A stretch of 24,079 nt of DNA from JAQAZP01 sp032127265 (GTDB lineage Bacteria > Acidobacteriota > JAQAZP01): contig JAQAZP010000104.1 of assembly GCA_032127265.1 (NCBI GenBank), positions 1-24,079 on the forward strand. The letters run 5' to 3'. A program made the position numbers and the translations under genes. The notes below the pieces were generated by a model, which was not told the DNA's origin, ran no database searches, and saw only the letters and a list, made by a program, of their open reading frames with translations. Below are positions 1 to 7,792 of the stretch, piece after piece; position 1 is the first letter of the stretch, and each line of letters opens with the position of its first letter.

Positions 1-1526
1 CGGTAGGTGATGGCCGCATCGCGCCGGCTGATCGAGGGCACATCTGAGTAACCATAGTCGTAGCCCTGCATCCAGATTGTGTCGGCGTAACGGGTCCACC
101 AGGGGCTGAGCCAGGTGCCGGAGGTGACGTTGAGGAAGATCTCCGGGTTCTGTTCCCGCACCGATTGGCAGAGGTCGATCACCGTCTCCAGCACCGCCCG
201 GCGGGAGTAGAGCCCGGTGGGATGGCCGTGGTCCGGCTCGCTGCAGGAGAACTGGACCCCGTCCCACTTGAAGCAGCCAACTCCCTGGTTGGCCACCATC
301 TCCACCACTCGTTTTTTGAACAACTCCCGATACTTCTCCCCGGCGAGACAAAGCTGGTCACCCACCAGCTCGTATCCGTTGGCGCGCATGTATTCCAGCC
401 GCCAGTCGCGGTGGGAGTACCCGCCGGTGGGGCCGAACCAGATCCCCAGGCCGGCATGGTCAGCGGCCAGGGAACGGGCCACCGGCCCCAGCCCGTCGGG
501 GAACTGCTCCTGCCGCAGCACCCAGTCGCTGCGGTAGACATCCCAGCCGTCGTCGAGGACAAAAGCGTCGAGGCCCACGCCGTATGGTTCGATCAGATGT
601 GTGCGGAACGAGGACATGATGCGATCCACGTTGGGCCCGTTCATCACGTTGGCCTCGTCCTCCACCATCTCCGGGGCGCGCAGGTCATACCAGCTGTTGT
701 ACAGCGTGTACGGGCGGAGCGGGGCGATACGAACCGACTCGAGGTAGCGGTCAAACCAGACCCGGAGGTGCGGATCGGGGGTGAGACCCTGCACCACCCA
801 ATCGCTGTCCAGCCAGTCGGGGCCGATCCTCTCTCCCCGCAGCTGGCCGCAGCGAACTTCAGCCGCCGTCCCGGTCTGCCGCGCGCTGTTCTGCGCCGCC
901 GGGTATTCCATGCCGAAGAAGGCGCCCCCCGAACCGCAATTCAGGGCCGCGGGTTGGCCGAAGCCACCCGGCTTGACCACGGTGAGGCCTCCCGGTGCTC
1001 GGGCGGTGCAGGCCAGCGGCCAGACCTGGTGCAGGAAGTGCCCCCGGTCAGCGGTGTCGGCCAGGGACAATTGGCGGCGGACAAAGAAGTCGTCCGGTTC
1101 GAGACGGTAGCTCAGCCGCGCCTGCAGGCCGCTTTCCGGCAATTGGAACAACAGGGTCAGTTCGCAGCCCCCGCCCGGGAGTTCGGCGCTTTCATGACCG
1201 GCCAGCCTGAAATCCGCGGAAGTGAGGCTCACCGGGTTCTCGGCGTTGTTCACCATGCCCGGAGCCCGCCAGCCGGACCAGACCAGGTCGACGGCGAATC
1301 CGCCGTCAGTCTCGATGAGCGTCTGATCGCCCATGGACAGCCTTTCATGGAGCAAGCGGCCCTCGTCCACCGACAGGGTACAGGTCAGGCGGCCGTTGCC
1401 CAGACGAAAGCTGTGCACGCCGTCCAGTTCAACCTCTTCACATGTGACGGCGACGCCCGGAGCGGCAAGGGCCGGGGCGGCCGCCAGAAACAGTGCCAGA
1501 ACACATCCCATCAGCTGCTGGATCAA
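1..1526 (-). CDS. Secreted GH36/GH27-like alpha-galactosidase (melibiase-type), C-terminus beyond window
   Basis: The reverse strand is open from 1526 to the window edge, giving 508 codons without a stop. A signal peptide (MIQQLMGCVLALFLAAAPALA) is followed by a beta-rich N-terminal domain (about residues 25-250) and a TIM-barrel-like region. The barrel carries VLDDGWD at 323-329 and FKWDG at 419-423; D422 fits the nucleophile position of clan GH-D (GH27/GH36). A later stretch around 466-490 (FLNVTSGTWLSPWW and WMQGYDYGY) is typical of bacterial melibiase-like proteins. The first in-frame start is TTG at 1526, with GGAGGG seven bases upstream; the next, ATG at 1511, has no Shine-Dalgarno and would shorten the signal peptide, so TTG is preferred. 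The likely role is removal of alpha-linked Gal or GalNAc from glycans outside the cytoplasm, beside GH20 and a symporter. Exact family and substrate are inferred; the missing C-terminus may hold the acid/base. Confidence 0.82.
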   Translation of the reverse strand, partial: MIQQLMGCVLALFLAAAPALAAPGVAVTCEEVELDGVHSFRLGNGRLTCTLSVDEGRLLHERLSMGDQTLIETDGGFAVDLVWSGWRAPGMVNNAENPVSLTSADFRLAGHESAELPGGGCELTLLFQLPESGLQARLSYRLEPDDFFVRRQLSLADTADRGHFLHQVWPLACTARAPGGLTVVKPGGFGQPAALNCGSGGAFFGMEYPAAQNSARQTGTAAEVRCGQLRGERIGPDWLDSDWVVQGLTPDPHLRVWFDRYLESVRIAPLRPYTLYNSWYDLRAPEMVEDEANVMNGPNVDRIMSSFRTHLIEPYGVGLDAFVLDDGWDVYRSDWVLRQEQFPDGLGPVARSLAADHAGLGIWFGPTGGYSHRDWRLEYMRANGYELVGDQLCLAGEKYRELFKKRVVEMVANQGVGCFKWDGVQFSCSEPDHGHPTGLYSRRAVLETVIDLCQSVREQNPEIFLNVTSGTWLSPWWTRYADTIWMQGYDYGYSDVPSISRRDAAITY

Positions 1527-1577
1527 GGGTCATCCCTCCCCGGTTCGTGAATCCGGCCCGTCTTTCCGGTTTTTCGG

Positions 1578-1606
1578 AGAATAGCCGCTCCACGCCCCTC
1601 GATCAA
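1578..1606 (-). promoter_or_regulatory. Putative sigma-70 promoter of the melibiase-like gene
   Basis: On the minus strand TTGATC (1606-1601, -35) is followed after 17 bases by TATTCT (1583-1578, -10). Each box matches four of six consensus positions. Transcription would begin near 1571, giving a leader of about 45 bases with a good Shine-Dalgarno. The -35 box is one arm of an inverted repeat shared with the divergent promoter. Confidence 0.4.
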
Positions 1607-1620
1607 CCGGCAGCGGCAAC

Positions 1621-1650
1621 TTGATCCGCCGCCGACGCCCGGGGTAGATT
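1621..1650 (+). promoter_or_regulatory. Putative promoter of the symporter-GH20 operon
   Basis: TTGATC at 1621-1626 and TAGATT at 1645-1650 are separated by 18 bases, each with four of six consensus matches. The -35 hexamer mirrors the minus-strand GATCAA at 1601-1606, so two divergent promoters lie back to back with 14 bases between their -35 boxes. The inverted repeat GATCAA-N14-TTGATC could also be an operator for joint control of both transcripts; this is inference. Confidence 0.3.
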
Positions 1651-1685
1651 GCAGGCAGCACGGATTCCGAGAGAGAGCACGGATT

Positions 1686-3458
1686 ATGCAGCTGAACACG
1701 CTGGACTGGATCGTCATCACCGTCTGCCTCGTGGCCGCCTTCTCGCCGGCGCTTTTCTTCGCCCGCCGCGCCGGCCGGGGGACGGCCGAGTTCTTCGCCT
1801 CGGGCCGCGCCGCGCCCTGGTGGCTGATCGGCACCTCCATGGTGGCCACCACCTTCAGCACCGACACGCCGAACCTGGTCACCGACCTGGTGCGCGGCCA
1901 GGGGGTGGCGGCCAACTGGAGCTGGTGGGCTTTTCTGCTCACCGGGATGATGACCGTGTTCTTCTTCGCCCGGCTCTGGCGCCGCTGCGGCGTGCTCACC
2001 GACCTCGAATTCTACGAACTGCGCTACTCCGGCCGACCGGCGGCCTTTGTCCGCGGCTTCCGGGCTGTCTACCTCGGTCTGCTCTTCAACGGCGTGATCA
2101 TGGCCACGGTGACCCTGGCCGCGGTGAAGATCGCCAATGTGATGCTCGGCTGGGACCGCTGGCAGACCGTGCTGGTCTGTGCGGCGATCTGCATCGTCTT
2201 CTCCACCCTCTCCGGGCTCTGGGGCGTGATGGCCACCGACATTATACAGTTTGCCATCGCCATGATCGGGGTGTTCGCCGCGGCCTTCTATGCACTGCGC
2301 CAGCCGGAGGTGGGCGGCCTGGAGGGACTGGTCACCCGTCTCGACCCCGCCACCCTGAGCCTGCTCCCCGACTTCGGCAACACCGAACTGCTGGTCACCC
2401 TGCTGGTGATCCCGCTGGCCGTCCAGTGGTGGTCGGTCTGGTATCCCGGCTCCGAACCGGGCGGCGGCAGCTACATCGCCCAGCGGATGCTGGCGGCCCG
2501 GGACGAGCGCCATTCCATGGCCGCCACCCTCTGGTTCAACATCGCCCACTACGCGCTGCGCCCCTGGCCCTGGATCATCGTCGCCCTGGCCTCGCTGCTG
2601 GTCTTCCCCACCCTCGGCGACATCAAGGCCGCGCTGCCCGGGATCGACGACCAGCTGCTGGGCAACGACATCGCCTACCCGGCCATGCTCACGCTGCTGC
2701 CCCACGGCCTGCTGGGCCTGCTGGTGGCTTCCCTGCTGGCGGCCTACGTCTCCACCATGTCGACACACCTCAACTGGGGTGCGTCCTACCTGGTGCACGA
2801 CTTCTACCGCCGGTTCATCCGGCCGCAGGCCACCGAGCGGCACTACATCCGGGTCTCCCGGCTGGCCACCGCCGGGCTGATGCTGGTTGCCGCCGGCGGA
2901 GTCTACCTCCTCACCACCGCCGGGGAGGCCTTTCAGCTGCTGCTCTCCATCGGTGCGGGTACCGGACTGCTCTACCTCCTCCGCTGGTTCTGGTGGCGAA
3001 TCAACGCCTGGAGCGAAATCGCGGCCATGGGCTCTTCCTTTCTTATCGCCGTGGGCCTGCTCATCGCTAAAAAACTGGGAGCGGAGATCCCGTCCCACCT
3101 GGCCCTCACCGGCAATGTGATTTTCACCACGGCCATCTGGGCCGCGGTGACGTTTCTCACCCGGCCGGCGGACCGGGAGACCCTGCTCCGCTTCTGCCGC
3201 CTGGTGCGTCCCGCCGGTCCGGGCTGGCGTGACATTCGCATCAGTGCCGGCGTGGAAGGGTCACCGGACAGCCTGCCCCAGGCTTTTCTCGGCTGGAGCC
3301 TTGGTTGCCTGATGGTCTACGCCACCCTCTTCGGCACCGGGAGCTTTCTCTATGGCCGGCAGGTCCAGGGATGGTGCTGCGCGGCTCTAGCCGCGGTCAG
3401 TGCCGCAGGACTGTGGCGCCTGCTGTCATCGATGTGGAAACAACAGGCAACTGACTGA
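1686..3458 (+). CDS. Sodium:solute symporter (SSS family), probable sugar transporter
   Basis: This 590-residue protein is very hydrophobic with a dozen or more membrane helices, matching the SSS/SSF family in layout and length. Characteristic stretches are the FFASGR loop after helix 1 (36-41), the SGLWGVMATDIIQ helix (176-188), and the loop YPGSEPGGG...QRMLAARDERH after the central helices. A helix near the C-terminus is followed by a short tail. It would import a solute with Na+ across the inner membrane. The GH20 gene begins 14 bases after its stop, so they are probably cotranscribed, which suggests the substrate is an amino sugar or small oligosaccharide released by the neighbouring hydrolases. 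That substrate is inferred from context only; SSS proteins also carry proline, carboxylates and sialic acid. The start is the first ATG before helix 1, with a purine-rich GAGAGAG upstream. Confidence 0.9.
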   Translation: MQLNTLDWIVITVCLVAAFSPALFFARRAGRGTAEFFASGRAAPWWLIGTSMVATTFSTDTPNLVTDLVRGQGVAANWSWWAFLLTGMMTVFFFARLWRRCGVLTDLEFYELRYSGRPAAFVRGFRAVYLGLLFNGVIMATVTLAAVKIANVMLGWDRWQTVLVCAAICIVFSTLSGLWGVMATDIIQFAIAMIGVFAAAFYALRQPEVGGLEGLVTRLDPATLSLLPDFGNTELLVTLLVIPLAVQWWSVWYPGSEPGGGSYIAQRMLAARDERHSMAATLWFNIAHYALRPWPWIIVALASLLVFPTLGDIKAALPGIDDQLLGNDIAYPAMLTLLPHGLLGLLVASLLAAYVSTMSTHLNWGASYLVHDFYRRFIRPQATERHYIRVSRLATAGLMLVAAGGVYLLTTAGEAFQLLLSIGAGTGLLYLLRWFWWRINAWSEIAAMGSSFLIAVGLLIAKKLGAEIPSHLALTGNVIFTTAIWAAVTFLTRPADRETLLRFCRLVRPAGPGWRDIRISAGVEGSPDSLPQAFLGWSLGCLMVYATLFGTGSFLYGRQVQGWCCAALAAVSAAGLWRLLSSMWKQQATD

Positions 3459-3472
3459 CTTCGAGGACTGTC

Positions 3473-5764
3473 ATGAACGCACGCATCGCCATCGTCCTGC
3501 TCGTCATCATCCAGACCCTGGCCGTTGTCCCGGCCGCCGCCGATGGCCCGGCCATCATCCCTGCCCCGCTGATAGTGGAGAGCGGCACCGGGTCCTTCAC
3601 GCTCACCCTGGGGACCACTATCCTGGTGGAGCCGGGCCACCGTGAGGTGCGCGAGACGGGCCGCTACCTGGCCGATCGTCTCGAGGAATCAGGGCAGCCA
3701 CGGCTGATGCTGCTCGACGCCCGCGGACCCGATACCGCCCACGGCGCCATCCTGCTCACCACGGCCGGAGCGGACGCCACCCTTGGCCTGGAGGGCTACG
3801 AGCTGGAGATAACGCCCCGGGGAGTGTGTCTGCGCGCCCCCACCGCCCATGGCCTTTTCAACGGTGTGCAGACCATCCGCCAGCTGCTGCCGGCCAGGGG
3901 CCCGCTGGATGGAGAACCCACGGCCACCGGTGGAGGATTCGTGGTCCGACTGGACACTCGACTGCCCTGCCTGCGCATCGTCGACCAGCCGCGCTACCCT
4001 TGGCGGGGCATGCTGCTCGACTGCTGCCGCCACTTCATGGAGCCGAAGTTCGTCAAGCTCTGTATCGACCTGCTGGCCTACCACAAGATGAACGTGCTGC
4101 ACTGGCACCTCACCGAGGACCAGGGCTGGCGCATCGAGATCAAAAAATATCCACGGCTGGCCGAGGTGGGCGCCTGGCGCGGGGAGGGCGAAGAACGCCA
4201 CGGCGGCTTCTACACCCGGGAGCAGGTGCGGGACATCGTCGAGTATGCCCGCATCCGCCATGTCACCGTGGTACCTGAAATCGAGATGCCGGGGCACGCG
4301 CTGGCCGCCCTGGCCGCCTACCCCGCGTTTTCCTGCACCGGAGGCCCCTTCGAGGTCGGCACCCGCTGGGGTGTGTACAAGGACGTCTACTGCGCCGGCA
4401 ACGATGACGTGTTCCGCTTTCTCGAAGACGTGCTCGGCGAGTGCCTCGACCTTTTCCCCTCGGAGTATATCCACATCGGCGGCGACGAGTGCCCGAAAGA
4501 CCGCTGGCGTGAGTGCCCCAAGTGCCAGGCGAGGATCAAAGCCGAGGGGCTGGCGGACGAAGACGAACTGCAGAGCTGGTTTATCCGGCGTATCGAGGCC
4601 TGGCTCAACAGCAGGGGCCGCCGGCTCATCGGCTGGGACGAGATCCTCGAGGGCGGGCTGGCCCCCAACGCCACGGTGCAGTCCTGGCGCGGCATGGAGG
4701 GGGCGGTGGCGGCCGCCACTTCGGGCCACGACGTGATCTCATCACCGATCACCCACTGCTACTTCGATTACCCCCAGCTGGCCGATCCCGGCATGCCGAG
4801 ATGGATGGGGGTGATCGACTGCGAGCGGACCTACTCGTTCGAACCCACCCCGGCCGAACTGACCAGCGATCAGGCGCGCCACGTCCTCGGCGCCGAGGGC
4901 AATGTCTGGACCGAGCGCCTCCCCCAGGAACGCGTTGAGCGGATGCTTTTTCCGCGGCTGGCGGCACTGGCCGAGGTGACCTGGTCACCGGCCCACCGCC
5001 GGGACTGGGACGACTTCTCGCGGCGGCTCAAGACCCATTTCACCCGTCTGGATGCCCTGGGGGTGGACTACTTCATCCCCCCGCCCCGTTCTCTCACACC
5101 GGTGACCGTGTTCACCGATGAACTGCAGGTGGTGCTGGACAGCCCGCTGGCGAAGGGAAGCGTCCGCTACACCCTTGACGGCAGCGACCCGGGGCCGCAG
5201 TCGACGCTCTACAGCAAACCGCTGCGGCTCGACAGCACCACCACGGTCAACGCCCGCACCTTCACCGCCGGGGGAACTGCCGGCGCCGCCACCCGGTATC
5301 GTTTTACCAGGCAGCAACCGTTGGAACCGGTCGAGCCGGCGAGAGCCGACAGGGGATTGAACTACAGCATCTTCACCGGGGAGCGGGAAGACCTCTCGGG
5401 CCTGGCCGACGAACGGCCTTCAGCATCGGGCGACACCGACGACCTCGAGCTCGACATCCGGCCCCGGGACCAGCACTACGCCATCGTCTTCACCGGCTAT
5501 CTCGTCGTGCCCGAGGACGGCATCTACACCTTTCACCTCACTTCGGACGACGGCAGCCGGCTGTTCATCGGGGACGTGGAAGTGGTGGACAACGACGGCC
5601 GTCACGGCACGATGGAGACGCGGGGGCAGATCATCCTCCAGGCCGGCATGCATCCCCTGCGGGTGGAATACTTCCAGGGACGGGGTTTCCAGGACCTGCA
5701 GCTCGACTACCAGGGACCGGGCCTGGAACGGCAGCCGGTCCCGGCCTCAGCCTTCAGCCACTAA
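3473..5764 (+). CDS. Secreted GH20 beta-N-acetylhexosaminidase with chitobiase-type C-terminal and PA14 domains
   Basis: The 763-residue product has a signal peptide (1-23), a GH20b-type N-terminal domain (about 28-165) and a GH20 TIM barrel (about 168-510). The catalytic pair D338-E339 lies in HIGGDEC, and HWHLTEDQGWRIE (210-222) is a family signature. The aspartate polarises the substrate acetamido group and the glutamate is the acid/base. A small beta domain (about 545-612, with YTLDGSDPGPQS) resembles the chitobiase/hexosaminidase C-terminal domain, and a PA14 domain (about 625-755, with TSDDGSRLFIGD) closes the protein and may bind glycan. It should cleave terminal beta-GlcNAc or GalNAc outside the cytoplasm. 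GAGGA just before the ATG supports the start. It sits 14 bases behind the symporter and shares the locus with a HexNAc kinase, supporting an amino-sugar scavenging role. Confidence 0.95.
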   Translation: MNARIAIVLLVIIQTLAVVPAAADGPAIIPAPLIVESGTGSFTLTLGTTILVEPGHREVRETGRYLADRLEESGQPRLMLLDARGPDTAHGAILLTTAGADATLGLEGYELEITPRGVCLRAPTAHGLFNGVQTIRQLLPARGPLDGEPTATGGGFVVRLDTRLPCLRIVDQPRYPWRGMLLDCCRHFMEPKFVKLCIDLLAYHKMNVLHWHLTEDQGWRIEIKKYPRLAEVGAWRGEGEERHGGFYTREQVRDIVEYARIRHVTVVPEIEMPGHALAALAAYPAFSCTGGPFEVGTRWGVYKDVYCAGNDDVFRFLEDVLGECLDLFPSEYIHIGGDECPKDRWRECPKCQARIKAEGLADEDELQSWFIRRIEAWLNSRGRRLIGWDEILEGGLAPNATVQSWRGMEGAVAAATSGHDVISSPITHCYFDYPQLADPGMPRWMGVIDCERTYSFEPTPAELTSDQARHVLGAEGNVWTERLPQERVERMLFPRLAALAEVTWSPAHRRDWDDFSRRLKTHFTRLDALGVDYFIPPPRSLTPVTVFTDELQVVLDSPLAKGSVRYTLDGSDPGPQSTLYSKPLRLDSTTTVNARTFTAGGTAGAATRYRFTRQQPLEPVEPARADRGLNYSIFTGEREDLSGLADERPSASGDTDDLELDIRPRDQHYAIVFTGYLVVPEDGIYTFHLTSDDGSRLFIGDVEVVDNDGRHGTMETRGQIILQAGMHPLRVEYFQGRGFQDLQLDYQGPGLERQPVPASAFSH

Positions 5765-5776
5765 ATGTACATTTTT
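5763..5776. terminator. AT-rich palindrome between converging genes, possible weak bidirectional terminator
   Basis: AAATGTACATTT (5763-5774) is a perfect 12-base palindrome extended by two more T residues. It lies in the 13-base gap between the stop of the GH20 gene and the stop of the converging kinase gene. The stem is short and AT-only at its ends, so termination strength is doubtful. Confidence 0.25.
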
Positions 5777-5777
5777 G

Positions 5778-6875
5778 TTAACAGTGCCTGACGATCCGCT
5801 CCAGTTCCGGGGCGGCGCGGAGCAGGGAGCGGTGGTGGGCGAACTGGGCCCGGCAGCGCAGGAGGTTGTGGTCCGGGCGGCTGGTCCGGAAGTAGGTGTC
5901 GCCGCAGAGGTAGTCGGTGAGGAAGCGGACGCCGATTTCCAGCGTGATCAGTTGGCCCGAGGTCACCAGCAGCGCCCGCTCCCCCGGCACCAGCAGCGGG
6001 CCCATTTCCGAGAGATAGCCCCCGGCCAACGCCTCGAAGAACGGCAGGGACACCCCGGCCCCGGCGCTTTGGGCCTCGTCCTCGGCAGCGGTGCTGGTCA
6101 TGGTGCGCACCATGTCGCCAAAATCGTAGAGCGCCAGCCCCGGCATCACCGTGTCCAGGTCCACCACGCACAGCCCTTCTCCAGTCTCCCGGTCGAAGAG
6201 AACATTGCTGGTCTTGGCGTCGTTGTGCACCACCCGCTCGGGGATTCGTCCCGCCCGCCAGGCTTCCAGCAGCACCGGGGCCGCGGAACGCTGACCAAGG
6301 GCGTACTCGATGTCCCGCCGGGCCATCCCCGCGCGGCCGCACGGATCCTCCCTTGCCGCCAGCTCCAGTGCATCAAAGCGCCGGGGGGTATCGTGAAACC
6401 CGGCAAGGGTCTCCCCCAGCCGCGGGCCGGGAAGGTCTGAAAGCCGCCTCTGGAATGCGCCGAAGGCCCTCCCCCCTTCCTCCGCCTCGGCCGGCGTGGA
6501 GACCGACATCACGGTTCGGGTGCCCTCGATAAAGGGGTAGAGCCGCCAGCTATCACCCTGATTGTCGGTGACAAAGGGATCACCTTCGGTGGAGAGGACC
6601 AGGGCCGGCACACGACGGCCGGCATCGGGGACTCCATCCGCCTCCAGCGAGGCAACCAGGTGCTCCGTAACCCGGCGGATGTTATCCAGCACCAGGTGCG
6701 GTTCAGGGAAGACCTTGCCGTTGATCCGTTGAAGAAGGAACCGCACAATCCCATCCGATCGCCGCACGGTGAGCCGCCAGGAGTCGTTGATGTGACCCCC
6801 GGCGTGTGTCTCCGCGGATTCGATCCCGCCATGCAGGGCGAAGCGGCCGGCGATTTCCTTAACGTCCGTCTTCAT
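5778..6875 (-). CDS. nahK: NahK-like N-acetylhexosamine 1-kinase (APH-fold phosphotransferase)
   Basis: This 365-residue cytosolic kinase has the aminoglycoside-phosphotransferase fold. GGHINDSW (26-33) and LLQRINGKVFPEP (47-59) match the N-lobe pattern of NahK/LnpB-type kinases. The catalytic loop is VVHNDAKTSN (215-224) with D219 as base, and VVDLDTV (237-243) supplies the metal-binding aspartate. The family phosphorylates GlcNAc or GalNAc at C1 with ATP. Reading frame continues upstream to 7277, but that stretch lies inside the nucleotidyltransferase gene; the ATG at 6875 overlaps the neighbour's TGA as ATGA, a classic translational-coupling arrangement, so this start is firm. With the nucleotidyltransferase it would form a two-step salvage route from free HexNAc to UDP-HexNAc. 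Sugar preference cannot be read from sequence. Confidence 0.85.
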   Translation of the reverse strand: MKTDVKEIAGRFALHGGIESAETHAGGHINDSWRLTVRRSDGIVRFLLQRINGKVFPEPHLVLDNIRRVTEHLVASLEADGVPDAGRRVPALVLSTEGDPFVTDNQGDSWRLYPFIEGTRTVMSVSTPAEAEEGGRAFGAFQRRLSDLPGPRLGETLAGFHDTPRRFDALELAAREDPCGRAGMARRDIEYALGQRSAAPVLLEAWRAGRIPERVVHNDAKTSNVLFDRETGEGLCVVDLDTVMPGLALYDFGDMVRTMTSTAAEDEAQSAGAGVSLPFFEALAGGYLSEMGPLLVPGERALLVTSGQLITLEIGVRFLTDYLCGDTYFRTSRPDHNLLRCRAQFAHHRSLLRAAPELERIVRHC

Positions 6876-7786
6876 GTCCAGAGTTCCCGGGGATAGACCC
6901 CATCTTCGGTCAGCCGGGCCAGAACCCCCTCCACCCGGGGCTTGTCCTCGGGGTTGGTTATCCCGCACCAGCGGCCGGCGCCGCCAAGGACCTGCACCCC
7001 TGCCGCACCACGGGCGATCAGCCGGTTGATTTCGTTGGAAAGGTAGAACTCCTCCGTGTCGGAGCCGAGGCTGCGCCGGACGAACCGCTCGAACGATTCG
7101 CCCAGCTGGGGAAAAACCCGCGGTGTGAAGCCCCAGATGTTCATCGAAACCAGTTCGTCGCCACCCACCAGGCATCGGTGTCCCGCGGCATCCTCGTACA
7201 CCCCGCCTTCCCCCGACCTGGCAATGGCCGGGATCTCCTCGATCGCCTCCAGCCGGCCGACTTCCGTGCAGCGGCACAGGGCGCGGGAGACGGCGCCGAT
7301 CCCGGACAGGGTCTCACCCAGCCGGTAGCCCACCATGGCGTATTCCGGAGTGCCGCCATCCGCCGCACCGGCAAGAAAGCGGCCCAGCGATTCCAGTGCC
7401 GCCGCCCCGTAAAAATCATCGGCATTGACCACGGCAAAGGGCCGGTCAACCAGCTCCCTGGCCGCCAGCACCGCATGACCGGTGCCCCATGGTTTGAGCC
7501 GACCGGCGGGCAGGAAAAATCCGCCCGGCAGGTCGTCCAGCCGCTGGCGGACAAAAGCGACCGGTGTCCGGCGCCCGAAACGCTCCGCGGCCGCGGCCCG
7601 CAGACGCTCTTCGGCCTCCGCGCTGACCACGAAAACCACCCCGCCGAACCCGGCACGGAGGGCATCGTATACCGTGTACTCGAGGATCGCCCCGCCGCCG
7701 GGGCCCACCGGTTCCAGTTGCTTCAGGCCCCCGAAGCGGCTGCCGCGGCCGGCGGCCAGGATCAGCAGCAGGGGTTTTTCCACCAT
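6872..7786 (-). CDS. Sugar-1-phosphate nucleotidyltransferase (NTP_transferase fold), probable UDP-HexNAc synthesis
   Basis: The 304-residue protein opens with the nucleotide-binding signature LAAGRGSRFGGLKQ (10-23). It also has KPWGTGHAV (98-106), which fits uridine binding and catalysis in GlmU/GalU-type enzymes, and VVNADDFYG (119-127), whose aspartates fit Mg2+ coordination. There is no left-handed beta-helix acyltransferase domain, so it is not a full GlmU. It should join a sugar 1-phosphate to UTP (or another NTP) with release of pyrophosphate. Its ATG lies eight bases after an AGGAG that includes the stop codon of the upstream peptidase gene, and its own stop overlaps the kinase start, so the three genes form a tight operon. 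Pairing with a NahK-like kinase suggests HexNAc-1-phosphate as substrate; that is inference. Confidence 0.85.
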   Translation of the reverse strand: MVEKPLLLILAAGRGSRFGGLKQLEPVGPGGGAILEYTVYDALRAGFGGVVFVVSAEAEERLRAAAAERFGRRTPVAFVRQRLDDLPGGFFLPAGRLKPWGTGHAVLAARELVDRPFAVVNADDFYGAAALESLGRFLAGAADGGTPEYAMVGYRLGETLSGIGAVSRALCRCTEVGRLEAIEEIPAIARSGEGGVYEDAAGHRCLVGGDELVSMNIWGFTPRVFPQLGESFERFVRRSLGSDTEEFYLSNEINRLIARGAAGVQVLGGAGRWCGITNPEDKPRVEGVLARLTEDGVYPRELWT

Positions 7787-7792
7787 GTACGG

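Noticed and set aside
165..1550. 461-codon plus-strand open frame
   Set aside because: It is antisense to the melibiase-like gene, which has a signal peptide and GH-D motifs; the plus-strand translation has no recognisable domain and shadow-type His/Gln/Val/Gly composition.
1530..3098. 522-codon minus-strand open frame
   Set aside because: Antisense shadow of the symporter; its translation is a run of Gly, Gln, His, Glu and Asp with no hydrophobic core.
6876..7277. 134-codon N-terminal extension of the NahK-like kinase
   Set aside because: It lies within the nucleotidyltransferase gene in another frame; kinase homology begins at the ATG overlapping that gene's stop.
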